Assembly: GCA_028820655.1 (NCBI GenBank)
Contig: JAPPIK010000013.1
Location: 1-62,492, forward strand
DNA from: Candidatus Poribacteria bacterium
GTDB taxonomy: Bacteria; Poribacteria; WGA-4E; JAJDTR01
DNA: 62,492 nucleotides
Direction of reading: 5' to 3'
Notes under the pieces: generated by a model
Databases searched by the model: none
The model's input: the letters and a program-made list of their open reading frames with translations, nothing else
What the model was told of the DNA's origin: nothing
Shown here: in pieces, positions 26,681-35,806 of the stretch
Numbering within the stretch: position 1 is the first letter of the stretch
How the letters are laid out: each line of letters opens with the position of its first letter
Translations under genes and position numbers: made by a program

Positions 26681-29008
26681 CTAGAATTCGAACTCTATTC
26701 CAAAAGTGGGGACAATCGGAAACATGCTAATCGCGCTCACTTCCGATGGCGAACTATCGTGATTCCACAGATAGATTAGATAGTTGTAATGATTTGTGAA
26801 GTTGATGACCTGCAACTTGAATCTTCCGTTCACCCCAAAGGGTGAGATGTCTCTAAGCCAAGCGATGTCACCCCGAACATAGGGAGGATAACGCGATGAA
26901 TTCCTCCTGCCCTCGATGCTGATAATTCTCGCGTAGGGATCGTCCAGCGTGTCCCACTCGTGGTAAACTTTTCCGACGACCGGCGTATACGGTTGACCGC
27001 TTGACATGGTCCAAGAAAGCGCGATTCGATTGTTTTTGCTGATCTGATAGCTGCCAACCAAGTTGAGTGAATGCGGCCTTGAATATTTGGGCGTGTAAAT
27101 CTCGGACGCTTGGTTCTCAGTTTTTTCAATCCTGCCATCGTCGTTGAAATCAAATCGTCTTTCAATGTTCGAATACGAATAACCGAGCCAGCCCGAAACT
27201 CTTCCGGTGGTTTTCTTCAGAAAAAACTCCAATCCCCAGACGCGCCCCGTGCCGGCAATGAACTCGTCGAACTCAATACCCGGATCGTTATCCGGATTGT
27301 TTGCGAGGACATTACCGTAGGGTTTGTAATAGGCTTCCAGGGATCCGGTAAATCCGGTATTGAACCATCTTTCTATTCCAAGAATAAAATGCTGGTTCTG
27401 TATCGCATCAAAATCCTCGGGTATTGGCAGCCAGAAATCGACAATTTGCAACACTTGATCTTCATCATTGATAGTGAAGAGGAATTGATTGAACTTTCCC
27501 CAACTCCCTTTAAGCGCCCAGTCTTCCGATAATAAGTATTTGAATCCGAGACGCGGATCAAGATAGACGTTGTCATGCAGTTCATATCTGGAACCGCGCA
27601 ATCCCAATTGAATCGAAAGCGGGTCGTTGACCTTCCATCTATCCTGAACGAAAGCGCTAAGGACATAGGGGCTTTGCTTGATGTCGAAGAAATTGACGTT
27701 GTCCACCTGAAAGTTGAATTTCATGTTGAGATTCTTTAACGCCGCTCCCATTTTGAGGGTGTGCTTGGGAGACAGATACCATGTTAATTGTTCCGAGACG
27801 GAAAAATCCTGAATCTGATTGATTGCGCTTGCGGTTGTTTCATCTTGATTTCCATCGTCGTCAAATTCCGAGTTTTTCAGATTTACATCAAAATCAAAAT
27901 TGGAGTGTGTGACGACGAATTCCGAGAAGAACTTAGCGTTCGGAACAAACCGCCACTTCAGACTGGGAGCGTTGTTTCCCCATTCCCATATAAAATCTAT
28001 GTTTTCATCAGAATCCTCATCATCAAAGAAAAACCTGAGGACATCGCGTCCATCGAAGGTCGAAAACGTCAACCTGTTTTCCGAATTCAAATCACTGAAA
28101 ATTTTGATTTGACCGTCCCAGAAATAGTATTTCCAGTCCTGATCCTCTCCTCTCGCGCGATTGAACCGCTCAGCAATAAGATCAAAATAGGTTCTTCGCC
28201 CGGATATAATCCAAGCGCCCTTATAGAATGGTCCCTCCAGCATCATTTTGCTACTGAGGAGTGAAATCTCTCCCTTTCCCTTGATTTGTTTTCCCTCTCT
28301 GGATGTAATGTCCAAAACCGATGACAGTCTGCCGGGGTATTCCGCGGGATAACCTCCCGCCAGAAATTTCGCATCGGCAATCGTATCCGCGTTAAAAGTC
28401 GAGAACAACCCGACCAGATGATACGGATTATAAATTTCCGCACCATCGACCAATATCAGGTTCTCGTCAGGACTTCCACCACGCACCACGAGTGCGGAAC
28501 TAAAGTCGCTTTGCGAAGTGACGCTGGGGAGTTGCTGTATTGTCCGGAATACATCCGCTTCAACAAAAGCCGGTGTACTGACAATCTCCTCGGAACTGAT
28601 ATTTGTACGGCTGATCTCCACATCTTCCTTGAACCGCGTTTTTTCGCCGGTCACTTCCACTTCATCAAGTTGAATCGCTTCTGGAGCGACCTCAACATCA
28701 AACCTGATACCGCCGCCCATAGGGACTTCCAGTTCCTTCTCGACCTGCTCATACCCTGTCCTAGAAACGACCATTATGTATTTGCCCGGCGGAATGCCGT
28801 TCAACACATAGTACCCGCTTACATCGGTCGTCGCGGTGAACTGAGTGTCTTGTAGCATTACTCTGGCGTAGGCCAATGGCTCTCCGGTGACGCTGTCATG
28901 CAGGTAACCATTGATACGGCCTAGGCTTTGAGCGAATAGGATCCCGGGGGAGAAAACCATCAACAACGCTATCAAAACAATGGCTTTGCGGTTAAAAGTC
29001 TGGCACAT
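26681..29008 (-). CDS. TonB-dependent receptor with CarboxypepD_reg-like N-terminal domain
   Basis: A 775-aa outer-membrane receptor. The signal peptide ends near FAQ (27). Residues about 30-110 form the carboxypeptidase-regulatory-like domain (VTGEPLAYARVMLQDTQ, GYYVLNGIPPGKY). A plug follows (SALVVRGGSPDENLILVDGA) and then a long beta-barrel ending in an aromatic residue (FGIEFEF). No TonB-box-like sequence was identified with certainty. It imports an unknown ligand powered by TonB. It is paired with the DUF4249 lipoprotein. Confidence 0.85.
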   Translation of the reverse strand: MCQTFNRKAIVLIALLMVFSPGILFAQSLGRINGYLHDSVTGEPLAYARVMLQDTQFTATTDVSGYYVLNGIPPGKYIMVVSRTGYEQVEKELEVPMGGGIRFDVEVAPEAIQLDEVEVTGEKTRFKEDVEISRTNISSEEIVSTPAFVEADVFRTIQQLPSVTSQSDFSSALVVRGGSPDENLILVDGAEIYNPYHLVGLFSTFNADTIADAKFLAGGYPAEYPGRLSSVLDITSREGKQIKGKGEISLLSSKMMLEGPFYKGAWIISGRRTYFDLIAERFNRARGEDQDWKYYFWDGQIKIFSDLNSENRLTFSTFDGRDVLRFFFDDEDSDENIDFIWEWGNNAPSLKWRFVPNAKFFSEFVVTHSNFDFDVNLKNSEFDDDGNQDETTASAINQIQDFSVSEQLTWYLSPKHTLKMGAALKNLNMKFNFQVDNVNFFDIKQSPYVLSAFVQDRWKVNDPLSIQLGLRGSRYELHDNVYLDPRLGFKYLLSEDWALKGSWGKFNQFLFTINDEDQVLQIVDFWLPIPEDFDAIQNQHFILGIERWFNTGFTGSLEAYYKPYGNVLANNPDNDPGIEFDEFIAGTGRVWGLEFFLKKTTGRVSGWLGYSYSNIERRFDFNDDGRIEKTENQASEIYTPKYSRPHSLNLVGSYQISKNNRIALSWTMSSGQPYTPVVGKVYHEWDTLDDPYARIISIEGRRNSSRYPPYVRGDIAWLRDISPFGVNGRFKLQVINFTNHYNYLIYLWNHDSSPSEVSAISMFPIVPTFGIEFEF

Positions 29009-29416
29009 CGGACTTCGTTACTTTCGGCTATGAGCCAATAAGAATATTCTCAAACTTCAAAATTTTAACTTTAAAGATCGGAAGACGAATTTAATTGCGA
29101 CTTAAAACGATGGCTGGCTTCCTAGGTTGAGATCATTCACTGAACGCGTGTTCGCCCTTAAAGGTCTTTTTCCCATGACGATTAAAACAACCAAGTCCAA
29201 AGGCGGCTTGAAGCCGCAATCTTTGCCATCCGGGACAGCAGCGTTGCTGCATTCATCTGAACGAGCTCACCGTTCTTTTCGGCGATGAATCCACCCAAGT
29301 CGATCCTGTGCAAAACATAGACCAATCACTCACAAACGGTACGGTAAGGCCCCAGAACAAAGTAACAGCCATCAATCTGTAGAAAGTGCGCAGTTCTTAC
29401 GACGAGTAGTAACATT
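29009..29416. other. 408-bp spacer with two short hairpins
   Basis: GCGGCTTGAAGCCGC (29203-29217) and CAGCAGCGTTGCTG (29238-29251) can fold into hairpins. No gene is supported. Confidence 0.5.
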
Positions 29417-29812
29417 TTAGTAACGGCACTGCGGAAACCGATCTGACCGCTCGGGAAGGTGATAGAAGGAGTCTAGCGAGACCAACGCATTCATGGGGGC
29501 GGACTCGAAATTAAGATTTCGCGCATCCCCTGAGCTGATGCCGGCTAAAATCTCATAACTGTCCTCAGCCTTAACCTGTTCCACATGCAACGGGACATTG
29601 TCCATCAGGTGCACTCGGCACATTCTCTCCGCAAGCCAGAAGGCATGGGCGCCCGGCCCGCCTCCAACATCAAGGATTTGGGCGGGCGGGGACGGCAGAT
29701 ATCTCAGGAGGAATTCTTTCGTTCTTTCAAATTCCAGGCGGTGGGATCCCTGAGAGAGTCGAGCCGCTTCTCCTTTGACAGTCTCGTAGTATCTGACCGT
29801 CTTCGAGTCCAT
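29417..29812 (-). pseudogene. truncated class I SAM-dependent methyltransferase
   Basis: 131 codons beginning [20 protein letters not shown] contain motif I ILDVGGGPGAHAFWLAER and the post-motif SFYHLPERSDRF, where homology ends in an unrelated PQCRY tail and a stop. Intact relatives run to about 260 aa, so the C-terminal half is missing, probably through a deletion. It lies 60 bp downstream of the HTH gene on the same strand and was probably co-transcribed with it. Confidence 0.65.
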
Positions 29813-29872
29813 CGTCGAATTCCCCGAGATTGGGAATTTATCCGCCGCAAAACTGAAATGAATGTTCTTCTA

Positions 29873-30457
29873 TCATGACTTAATGGGAGCGAGATCTATC
29901 GGAGTTAGTACCCCGAAAAAGCCGTACTTGATTCTGGAAGGATCTCCCTTACCGGGTGGAAAGTACTCCTCTATGAGGTTTAGGAGCCGGCGATTGAATT
30001 CTGCAGCCTGGTCTTCCGAGAGTCGAGCGCGGTTATGGTTGACGGAACTTTGAGAATTTGGACCGAATATGCCGTCCGAAGTTTCGCGAAACGCTTGATT
30101 AAACTGGCAAACGACCTCCGTAGACATTGGATGGGAGGGGGTTGCCGCCTTATCACTTCGGTTCGGGAATCGAATCTTGCCCACCGCCGGGAGGCAGCGC
30201 CAAGTCCTCGGGTCACTACCAGACTTGCGAAGATGTACGACACTTGATTCCGCGAGTCGTTCCAAGTGGCGGAGAATCCGAGTATCGGTAATGCCCAACA
30301 TGGATGAAATCTCCGCCACGGATTTCCCTTCGCCAAGCGTTGTCAGGATGCGCCAACGAAGGGGATCTGCGAGCAATTTGAGTCGCTCGCCATCAATAAC
30401 AATCACCGATTCTTTTCTCGTGACACCCGGGAATGTCAATTCACGCCAGCCAGTCAT
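29873..30457 (-). CDS. ArsR-like winged-helix regulator
   Basis: A 194-aa protein with a winged helix near residues 20-85: LKLLADPLRWRILTTLGEGK, SVAEISSMLGITDTRILRHL. Downstream, residues 100-194 have no clear match. It may regulate the adjacent truncated methyltransferase operon. The frame has no conserved Cys pair of metal-sensing ArsR. The ligand is unknown. Confidence 0.7.
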   Translation of the reverse strand: MTGWRELTFPGVTRKESVIVIDGERLKLLADPLRWRILTTLGEGKSVAEISSMLGITDTRILRHLERLAESSVVHLRKSGSDPRTWRCLPAVGKIRFPNRSDKAATPSHPMSTEVVCQFNQAFRETSDGIFGPNSQSSVNHNRARLSEDQAAEFNRRLLNLIEEYFPPGKGDPSRIKYGFFGVLTPIDLAPIKS

Positions 30458-30573
30458 TTAGATCCTCCATCGGACCGTCATTGCTGCGGTCCCATCTATT
30501 TTAATATTTCTTGGTTTGCAAATCCCGAACTTGTCAAGGGGTTGCCGAATGCTGCGAAGCGCAAGCGGCTACC

Positions 30574-31440
30574 TCAGCCATCCAAAACCAATCTCAGCCC
30601 GTCAAACGCCACTCGGTAGCCGTATTTGCCAGCATTCTTATCAAGCTCATCATGTTCCGCGTTTCCCTCGTGAGATATGTGAGTCGCATAGACTATTCCA
30701 GTGTCCTTGAGCAGTCCACTTTCGCGAAATCGATCAGCGTGAGCAATGACATCTCGTGATCCCAGATGATCTTCCGGTCTTGACTCAAGACCGATTCCAT
30801 AGGTGTGATCGAGAATGATCAAGTCATACCGTGTGCGGTAGCTTAGAAGATGTTCCCATACTTCTTCGGACAGAACCGACGTGTCCGTACCATAGAATAC
30901 TGCGCGGTCCCCTTGCTCTATCGAATATAGCAGTGATGCTTGATCGGTGGCGTGATTGGCAGGATATCCGGTTGCACGGTAGTTTCCTACCGTACACGTC
31001 TCGTACGGCGCAACAGTTAGCACATTCATCTTCAGCGCCGCCTGCGTGTTTGGGTCGAAAATGCTCCCGTATTCACATCTTCGACGCACAATCTCATCGA
31101 CAACTCTCAGGGTTTCACCGGAGCCAACAAAGAGCAAACCATTGGCGACCTCCGTTCCGTATTCTGTGTGCCTAGAGATGATGAACTCAACATCTAAATG
31201 GTCTTCGTGAGCGTGAGTTTGTAGACAAACGCTAATGTTAGCGAGAAAGAGATTGTGCTCGTATGACGCGGTTGCCAGGTCGGGTCCGATGTCAACCAGC
31301 AAATCAGCGTTTATGATGATTGACGACCGCCGCCGTAGGTTTTTTCCGCCGACCCTTCTGGCATTCATGCACACGCGGCAGGTGCAGAACGGAATTGGCA
31401 TGGATGGCGCCGCCCCTGTTCCGAGAAAAGTCACTTGCAT
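30574..31440 (-). CDS. PhnP-like MBL-fold phosphodiesterase
   Basis: A 288-aa MBL-fold hydrolase. The N-terminus MQVTFLGTGAAPSMPIPFC is followed by CRVCMNARRVGGKNLRRRSS, the two-Cys and Arg-rich segment found in PhnP-type enzymes. The zinc motif THAHEDHLD near residues 75-83 is complete. The later DHTYGIG and YATHISHEGN supply further ligands. PhnP cleaves cyclic ribose phosphates; here the substrate is not known. The gene is isolated on the minus strand. Confidence 0.75.
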   Translation of the reverse strand: MQVTFLGTGAAPSMPIPFCTCRVCMNARRVGGKNLRRRSSIIINADLLVDIGPDLATASYEHNLFLANISVCLQTHAHEDHLDVEFIISRHTEYGTEVANGLLFVGSGETLRVVDEIVRRRCEYGSIFDPNTQAALKMNVLTVAPYETCTVGNYRATGYPANHATDQASLLYSIEQGDRAVFYGTDTSVLSEEVWEHLLSYRTRYDLIILDHTYGIGLESRPEDHLGSRDVIAHADRFRESGLLKDTGIVYATHISHEGNAEHDELDKNAGKYGYRVAFDGLRLVLDG

Positions 31441-31529
31441 CCGTTAGGCTGTCCTCTGTTTTTCGTCCTCAATAGATACTTTCTGTCACTGCCGATCAGG
31501 GTGTACCTGCCCGGGGCGGCAGTCAGATA

Positions 31530-32027
31530 TCAATTGGCTCTGTTGTTTGCAAGTTCCTGAAAGACATCCTTTGGCATGCCACTATCCAAATACGACATTG
31601 GGCATTCGTTAAGGAGAAAGGAAATCTCATTCAGTGACAGTTCTGGTTCTATCAGTTCGTATTTCGCCTGAAATATGAAATCATTCATTGAGCCTGTTAC
31701 CGACCGGTTGATCGCCTTTGAAAAACGGACGGTATCCATTGATGGAACGATGCACTTTTCAAATATCGATTCAAGTCCATCGGAGCAAATGACACCGCGC
31801 ATACGGTCTGTAACCCCATCTAGGAACAAACGTTCATCCTTCAGTCCTCGTCCGAGCATGACCATGGAATAGAGCGAGATCGTGTTCGTGACGAGGACGT
31901 ATTGGGTGCGGTCCACGGCGAACAGATGCGCCGACCAATCCGCAAATGGATTGGGATCAACAGGCAAGATCTCGTCCGGAGTCACATGTATCTTCTTGCC
32001 CAGTTTAGTTGAAATTCGAAAAATCAT
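31530..32027 (-). CDS. DUF6933-like protein
   Basis: A 165-aa protein with the layout MIFRISTKLGKKI, FADWSAHLFAVDRTQYVLVT and VRFSKAINRSVTGSMNDFI, recalling the uncharacterised DUF6933 family of small proteins. No catalytic residues or membrane segments are visible. It neighbours the VOC gene on the same strand, with 76 bp between them. Confidence 0.5.
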   Translation of the reverse strand: MIFRISTKLGKKIHVTPDEILPVDPNPFADWSAHLFAVDRTQYVLVTNTISLYSMVMLGRGLKDERLFLDGVTDRMRGVICSDGLESIFEKCIVPSMDTVRFSKAINRSVTGSMNDFIFQAKYELIEPELSLNEISFLLNECPMSYLDSGMPKDVFQELANNRAN

Positions 32028-32103
32028 TTGTTTGTCCTTGCGTGGTGTTAGTTACCAACATCACCATGTTTTCTGTCGTTGCCCGTAGGGTTTCATCAAA
32101 GCT

Positions 32104-32475
32104 CTATACGTGTTGGTCAACAAGAATGGGATTACCGTCCGGATCTACCACAACAAAACTTGCCGGGCCCGCAGTCCTCTCGTCTGCTTCCGTCTCTAAT
32201 TTGATACCCTTTGTCTTAATCTGTTGTTGGAGTTCTCTCACATCAGTAAATGAATCGAGTTTGGTGGCATTTTCGTCCCAGCCCGGATTGAAAGTCAGGA
32301 TGTTCTTTTCAAACATGCCTTCAAACAATCCAATCGTGCAACTGCCATTTTTCATAATGAGCCAATTTTGGGATAAATCGCCGCCAAAGACCTGAAAGCC
32401 AAGTTTCTGATAGAATGACTTTGAAGCCTCGATGTCTTTGACATTCAGACTTACCGAGAACGCACCTAATATCAT
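32104..32475 (-). CDS. VOC-family (glyoxalase/bleomycin-resistance-like) protein
   Basis: The ATG at 32475 is preceded by GGAGG six bases upstream; a longer frame from 32604 would run through a methyltransferase stub. The 123-aa product has the paired beta-alpha-beta-beta-beta modules of the VOC fold: [20 protein letters not shown], then [14 protein letters not shown]. Residues that bind metal in glyoxalase I are not obvious. It may bind or modify a small molecule. The start codon overlaps the stop of the 23-codon stub (ATGA). Confidence 0.75.
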   Translation of the reverse strand: MILGAFSVSLNVKDIEASKSFYQKLGFQVFGGDLSQNWLIMKNGSCTIGLFEGMFEKNILTFNPGWDENATKLDSFTDVRELQQQIKTKGIKLETEADERTAGPASFVVVDPDGNPILVDQHV

Positions 32476-32543
32476 ATTTCCTCCTTTATATCTGCCGCCT
32501 CTCCTTTGACCGTTTCGAAGTGTCTGATTGCTCTGGTGTCCAT
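32472..32543 (-). pseudogene. methyltransferase N-terminal stub fused to the VOC ribosome-binding site
   Basis: Twenty-four codons, ATG 32543 to TGA 32472-32474: [17 protein letters not shown], then DIKEEI. The first 17 match [17 protein letters not shown] at the start of the truncated methyltransferase at 29812. Its TGA overlaps the ATG of the VOC gene, and its last codons contain the GGAGG. It is the result of a deletion that placed a methyltransferase start upstream of the VOC gene. Confidence 0.65.
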
Positions 32544-32649
32544 CGTAGGTTATTCCGATATGAACCTTAACCTCTACAACGATGGTATAAGCAAGTCTCC
32601 GCATGCCTATCCCGTGCAGCGGGAGGTATCCGATACGGCTTATCTGCCG

Positions 32650-33417
32650 TTATCGTATCCTAAATCCTCGTGGAGGCGTACAATTGAACGCGACATCTCT
32701 GAATAACGCTGCAGTAGTTGATACTACTTCGTTCCAAAACGTGCGCCCCAACTCAGTGCTCGCTTTAGTCGCGTCACCAATGACACCGGTTTCCGAGTAA
32801 TTCGTGAAATCAAGATGTGGATTATTCCAGTCCACCACACCGGAGTTGGGGGAAGGTATTCTATCGAGTCGGACAGCCTGCGGGCGGTGATACATGTCGA
32901 TTGATGTCGCAAAACTGTCTGCGTGACCGCACGGAACAGCGAGATCACCCACACGCAGCCAAATGTCGCGGTACGGTAGAGATGGAAGGTATGCCGTGCA
33001 TTGAGAACGACATTTCGCATTGAACCTGTCCACCGCGCCCTGTAGCCGATGCTCGCCGCATCCCCGCCAGACAACGATGGCACTAAAGCCCTGTTCTGCG
33101 AGCGATACAAGGGCGAAATAAACGCATTCTTCATGAACCGAGTGCGGGAGGTTCACATAGCCTGAGCCGAATCCTTTATGTTCCGGCGTTGGTCCAAATG
33201 GCATTGCCGGCAGCACCAAAGCACACACTTGATAACAACGTCCAGCATGCTTTGCAGCCGCCAAGGCAACAGTCTCGGAAAACCATGTGTCGAAATCTAT
33301 CGGCAAGTGCGGTCCCTGCTGTTCGGTACATCCTGTCGGTACGATTGCCAAGCACCTTGCGTCAACAAAGTCCTTGATTTCCAAGTATGTATAATCTGTA
33401 AATTTGTAGGATTTCAC
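32650..33417 (-). CDS. creatininase-family protein with altered metal ligands
   Basis: A 255-aa protein with the creatininase layout. The first motif reads VPTGCTEQQGPHLPIDFDTW, with Glu and Asp retained but the usual EQHG His replaced by Gln. The second, normally GHGGN or GHYEN, reads RGCGEH, with the His replaced by Cys. The third, normally H-A-G-E-x-E-T-S, reads HADSFATS. The fold is likely kept but the metal site is incomplete, so amidohydrolase activity is uncertain. Confidence 0.7.
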   Translation of the reverse strand: MKSYKFTDYTYLEIKDFVDARCLAIVPTGCTEQQGPHLPIDFDTWFSETVALAAAKHAGRCYQVCALVLPAMPFGPTPEHKGFGSGYVNLPHSVHEECVYFALVSLAEQGFSAIVVWRGCGEHRLQGAVDRFNAKCRSQCTAYLPSLPYRDIWLRVGDLAVPCGHADSFATSIDMYHRPQAVRLDRIPSPNSGVVDWNNPHLDFTNYSETGVIGDATKASTELGRTFWNEVVSTTAALFRDVAFNCTPPRGFRIR

Positions 33418-33468
33418 TCGGTCAATCTTATGTTGCCGATACAGCGCGGTCTTGCGTGACGCTTCAGA

Positions 33469-34116
33469 TTACGAGCCATCCCGAATCATGTTCGCAAGCA
33501 CCGTCGGAAGTGACCTCCACCACGACTCATCGCCGCAAACGCGCAAAACATGTGTGTTGCCCGGGACATCATTTGCCCCCAAGCCGCGCTCGATAACCTG
33601 CGTGTGTGGATCCTGCTCTAGCTTCTTGGCGAGTCTGTCTTCCAATCGCGCCGAGGAACGAATTGCGGAGAACCCCTCGATCTCCGCCGACTCCAAGTCC
33701 AAGAGAAAATCAATATTCCAGAACAAGGTCTTGCCCCGTTTTGGCAGCAGATTTCCATCTCCCAATCCGCACTCTGCGAATTGCTCCACCATTCTATTTC
33801 GAATTCCGTGTGGACGCTTATCACCGCTCCGCGTGGCGTGCCGGACGAGCCGCCTAGCCAAAGAAGTGGCGCCCTTTTCCGAGAGCGCGGAGCCAACGTA
33901 GGCATAATCCCCGGCGGGAAGTGAAATCAGTTTGCCTTTCTTGAAGCGTCCGATTTGTAACGCCTTGTCTTCCCTGAGGCGAATTCGCAGGACATAAGTT
34001 CCAGCTTGCGATTTATCGCCAATGATAATAACACTTGGAATATTCACTGCTTCTCTCGATAATCGCGCAATCTCTGTCTGAAGCACGGAGTCTTTCGGAT
34101 TCATGGATGGCACCAA
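33469..34116 (-). CDS. DUF123 / GIY-YIG-like nuclease-domain protein
   Basis: A 215-aa protein. The region GTYVLRIRLREDKALQIGRF, LPAGDYAYVGSALSEKG and SLARRLVRHATRSGDKRPH matches the DUF123 branch of GIY-YIG-like proteins, with AGDYAYVGSA in place of the GIY-YIG signature. Archaeal homologues accompany endonuclease III-type enzymes. It may bind or nick nucleic acid; no activity is implied. The C-terminal half, DPHTQVIERGLGANDVPGN onward, is part of the family too. Confidence 0.7.
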   Translation of the reverse strand: MVPSMNPKDSVLQTEIARLSREAVNIPSVIIIGDKSQAGTYVLRIRLREDKALQIGRFKKGKLISLPAGDYAYVGSALSEKGATSLARRLVRHATRSGDKRPHGIRNRMVEQFAECGLGDGNLLPKRGKTLFWNIDFLLDLESAEIEGFSAIRSSARLEDRLAKKLEQDPHTQVIERGLGANDVPGNTHVLRVCGDESWWRSLPTVLANMIRDGS

Positions 34117-34136
34117 TTTGCCAACTGGGCTTTGAA

Positions 34137-34510
34137 TTATTGGATTAGTAAATGGCGCACGCGCACCGTTAGATGATTAATGGTTACAGCGCAACCTCCC
34201 ATGAGCGCCTCTTCGATTTGAGGCATGACTGCCCGCAACGTCCGCGTAATTGTCTCGGGATCAGAGACGAATAAGCGAGGGTAATCAAGCTAGGTCTTGC
34301 ATACCCTCTCAACGCCACTAATTCGGAGAAGTCCAAATCTTGTGTAACAATAACACGGTTTTGTTAACGGGCAAACTTGAGGATTTCAGAATCTTTGGTA
34401 TTCATCGGCAAAACCTGCGAAACTCGGAGTATGTCCCAGCCCTGTTCGCGCAAATCAGCGACAGTCGCCGGTGAAAGATTCATATCAGCCAGAAAACGGA
34501 GTGAAGTCAT
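34137..34510 (-). pseudogene. DUF5615 PIN-like toxin, one TAA and one frameshift
   Basis: Starting at ATG 34510: MTSLRFLADMNLSPATVADL, then VLPMNTKDSEILKFAR. A TAA at 34364-34366 follows, then QNRVIVTQDLDFSELVALRG in the same frame. Near 34275-34280 the frame slips by one base: ITL must be followed by RLFVSDPETITRTLRAVMPQ in another frame, ending at the TAA 34137-34139. A DUF5615 toxin is normally encoded directly after a DUF433 antitoxin, as here. The reading is a dead toxin next to a live antitoxin. Confidence 0.75.
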
Positions 34511-34519
34511 CCGGAATCC

Positions 34520-34750
34520 CTACATTGATGGAGTCGTGGAAAGCCGGTCCGAAACTACCCATGCAGCGTACCTCATCGTCTGCTGTACATCATCAACCTC
34601 TAATTCCGGATAGGCTTTAATGACATCTTCAACCGACTTGCCGCCTGCCAGCATTTTAAGAATCACGCTTAACGTGATTCGCGTACCTCGAATTACAGGT
34701 TGACCAAGGCAAACTTTGGGATTGATTTGGATTCGATCCAGTTTCTCCAT
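34520..34750 (-). CDS. DUF433 antitoxin-like protein
   Basis: A 76-aa protein with the DUF433 signature: RIQINPKVCLGQPVIRGTRI, then EDVIKAYPELEVDDVQQTMR, a helix-turn-helix-like small protein. GAGGAG lies about 8 bp before the ATG. DUF433 genes are usually the antitoxin of a PIN-like (DUF5615) pair. The partner here is a pseudogene 9 bp downstream. Confidence 0.8.
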   Translation of the reverse strand: MEKLDRIQINPKVCLGQPVIRGTRITLSVILKMLAGGKSVEDVIKAYPELEVDDVQQTMRYAAWVVSDRLSTTPSM

Positions 34751-34979
34751 TTTTATCTCCTCTTAACTTGGGATAGCAGGATTGAAAACAGTATCGTTCT
34801 AGCGACCAGAGATGCACGAAAACGCATAAGCGAATAAGAAATCAAATGTGATTGAGAAATTCAATCCTAACAAATCAATTAATATTCAATCGAAATCAAT
34901 TGAGGAGCAAATATCTCGCAATTCTGATTGAAAATCCTTTTTGCTTCATGCCCTTTGTTGCCAGCTCGCAAATGGAGAG

Positions 34980-35806
34980 TCACTTCGCACTATACACCTC
35001 AATCCAATCTACAGCGAAGACCACAATCTCTCGCTGCGGCATGAGTTGGCAATCTGCCAAACCAACTTTCCCGTGATGAGTCATGTTTCCTGCCTCGGAA
35101 TTCACAAAGTCGTCGCCAATGTGCTCAAAGTCGGAAGCATCCAAGTCTATATATTCAAAGATAGTCCAAGTTCTCGCGCCCGACGTGCGTATGGGCGCAC
35201 CTTGCTGCGCGATGCGTTTGGTTGGATAGGTCGCCCGATATTCAGCGAGGTGCAGGGATGAATTGCGTTCATGTCCAACAACGAGGAGAAGCATATGACC
35301 GCCCAAATCGTAGATTCTGGCAAGCGGCGATTCTTCAGCCATGCCAAATGCCAACGAATGATTGTCCGTGATTTCCTCCGCGTGGGCTCCAAACGCACAG
35401 AACGAGACATGTGGATGATTGCTGCGGCGCACCTGTTTTGCTATCGAAAAGTTTCAGCGATCACTCCCATTTTGCGGGTCGCAGTCAAATCCGGACGGTA
35501 GGCTGGCATTGTTTCACGGATGATGTCCCACCATGACCGGGGGACGGGCGGGTTTTCCCATTCACTCGGATCGGATAGCCCCGTTGAATGGGCTGGCATC
35601 ACGAGAGTGCCGGTAAATCCGATCACGTTCTGAAAGGTGACGATGACTGCTACGGGGCCGCCGTTGACCCATCCCAAGGCGCTCAAGGAGGCATGAACCA
35701 ACAAGACCGTCCCCGATCCAACACCGAGATCCGAGACATCCGCCTGCAACGAATCAACCGTGACAGGAATTTTTGATTTCTGAACGGCCTGACCTTCAGA
35801 TGTCAT
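34980..35806 (-). pseudogene. aminoglycoside N(3)-acetyltransferase-like gene, frameshifted
   Basis: The N-terminal part (ATG 35806 to TAG 35441-35443) reads GSGTVLLVHASLSALGWVNG, GTLVMPAHSTGLSDP and KMGVIAETFR. The C-terminal part in another frame reads VRRSNHPHVSFCAFGAHAEE and ARIYDLGGHMLLLVVGH, the two halves of AAC(3)/YokD-like enzymes that acetylate aminoglycosides. One missing base near 35435-35445 (between ETFR and RRSNH) separates them. The start overlaps the stop of the antiporter gene (ATGA), so translation was coupled. It is a pseudogene unless a frameshift is programmed; resistance is not implied. Confidence 0.75.

Noticed and set aside
20030-34376. Reassignment of TAA as a sense codon (for example Tyr)
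   Set aside because: Many intact genes end in TAA exactly where their families end (map, SCP2-like, pyrophosphatase-like, DUF-type and others). Local decay or base error is simpler.
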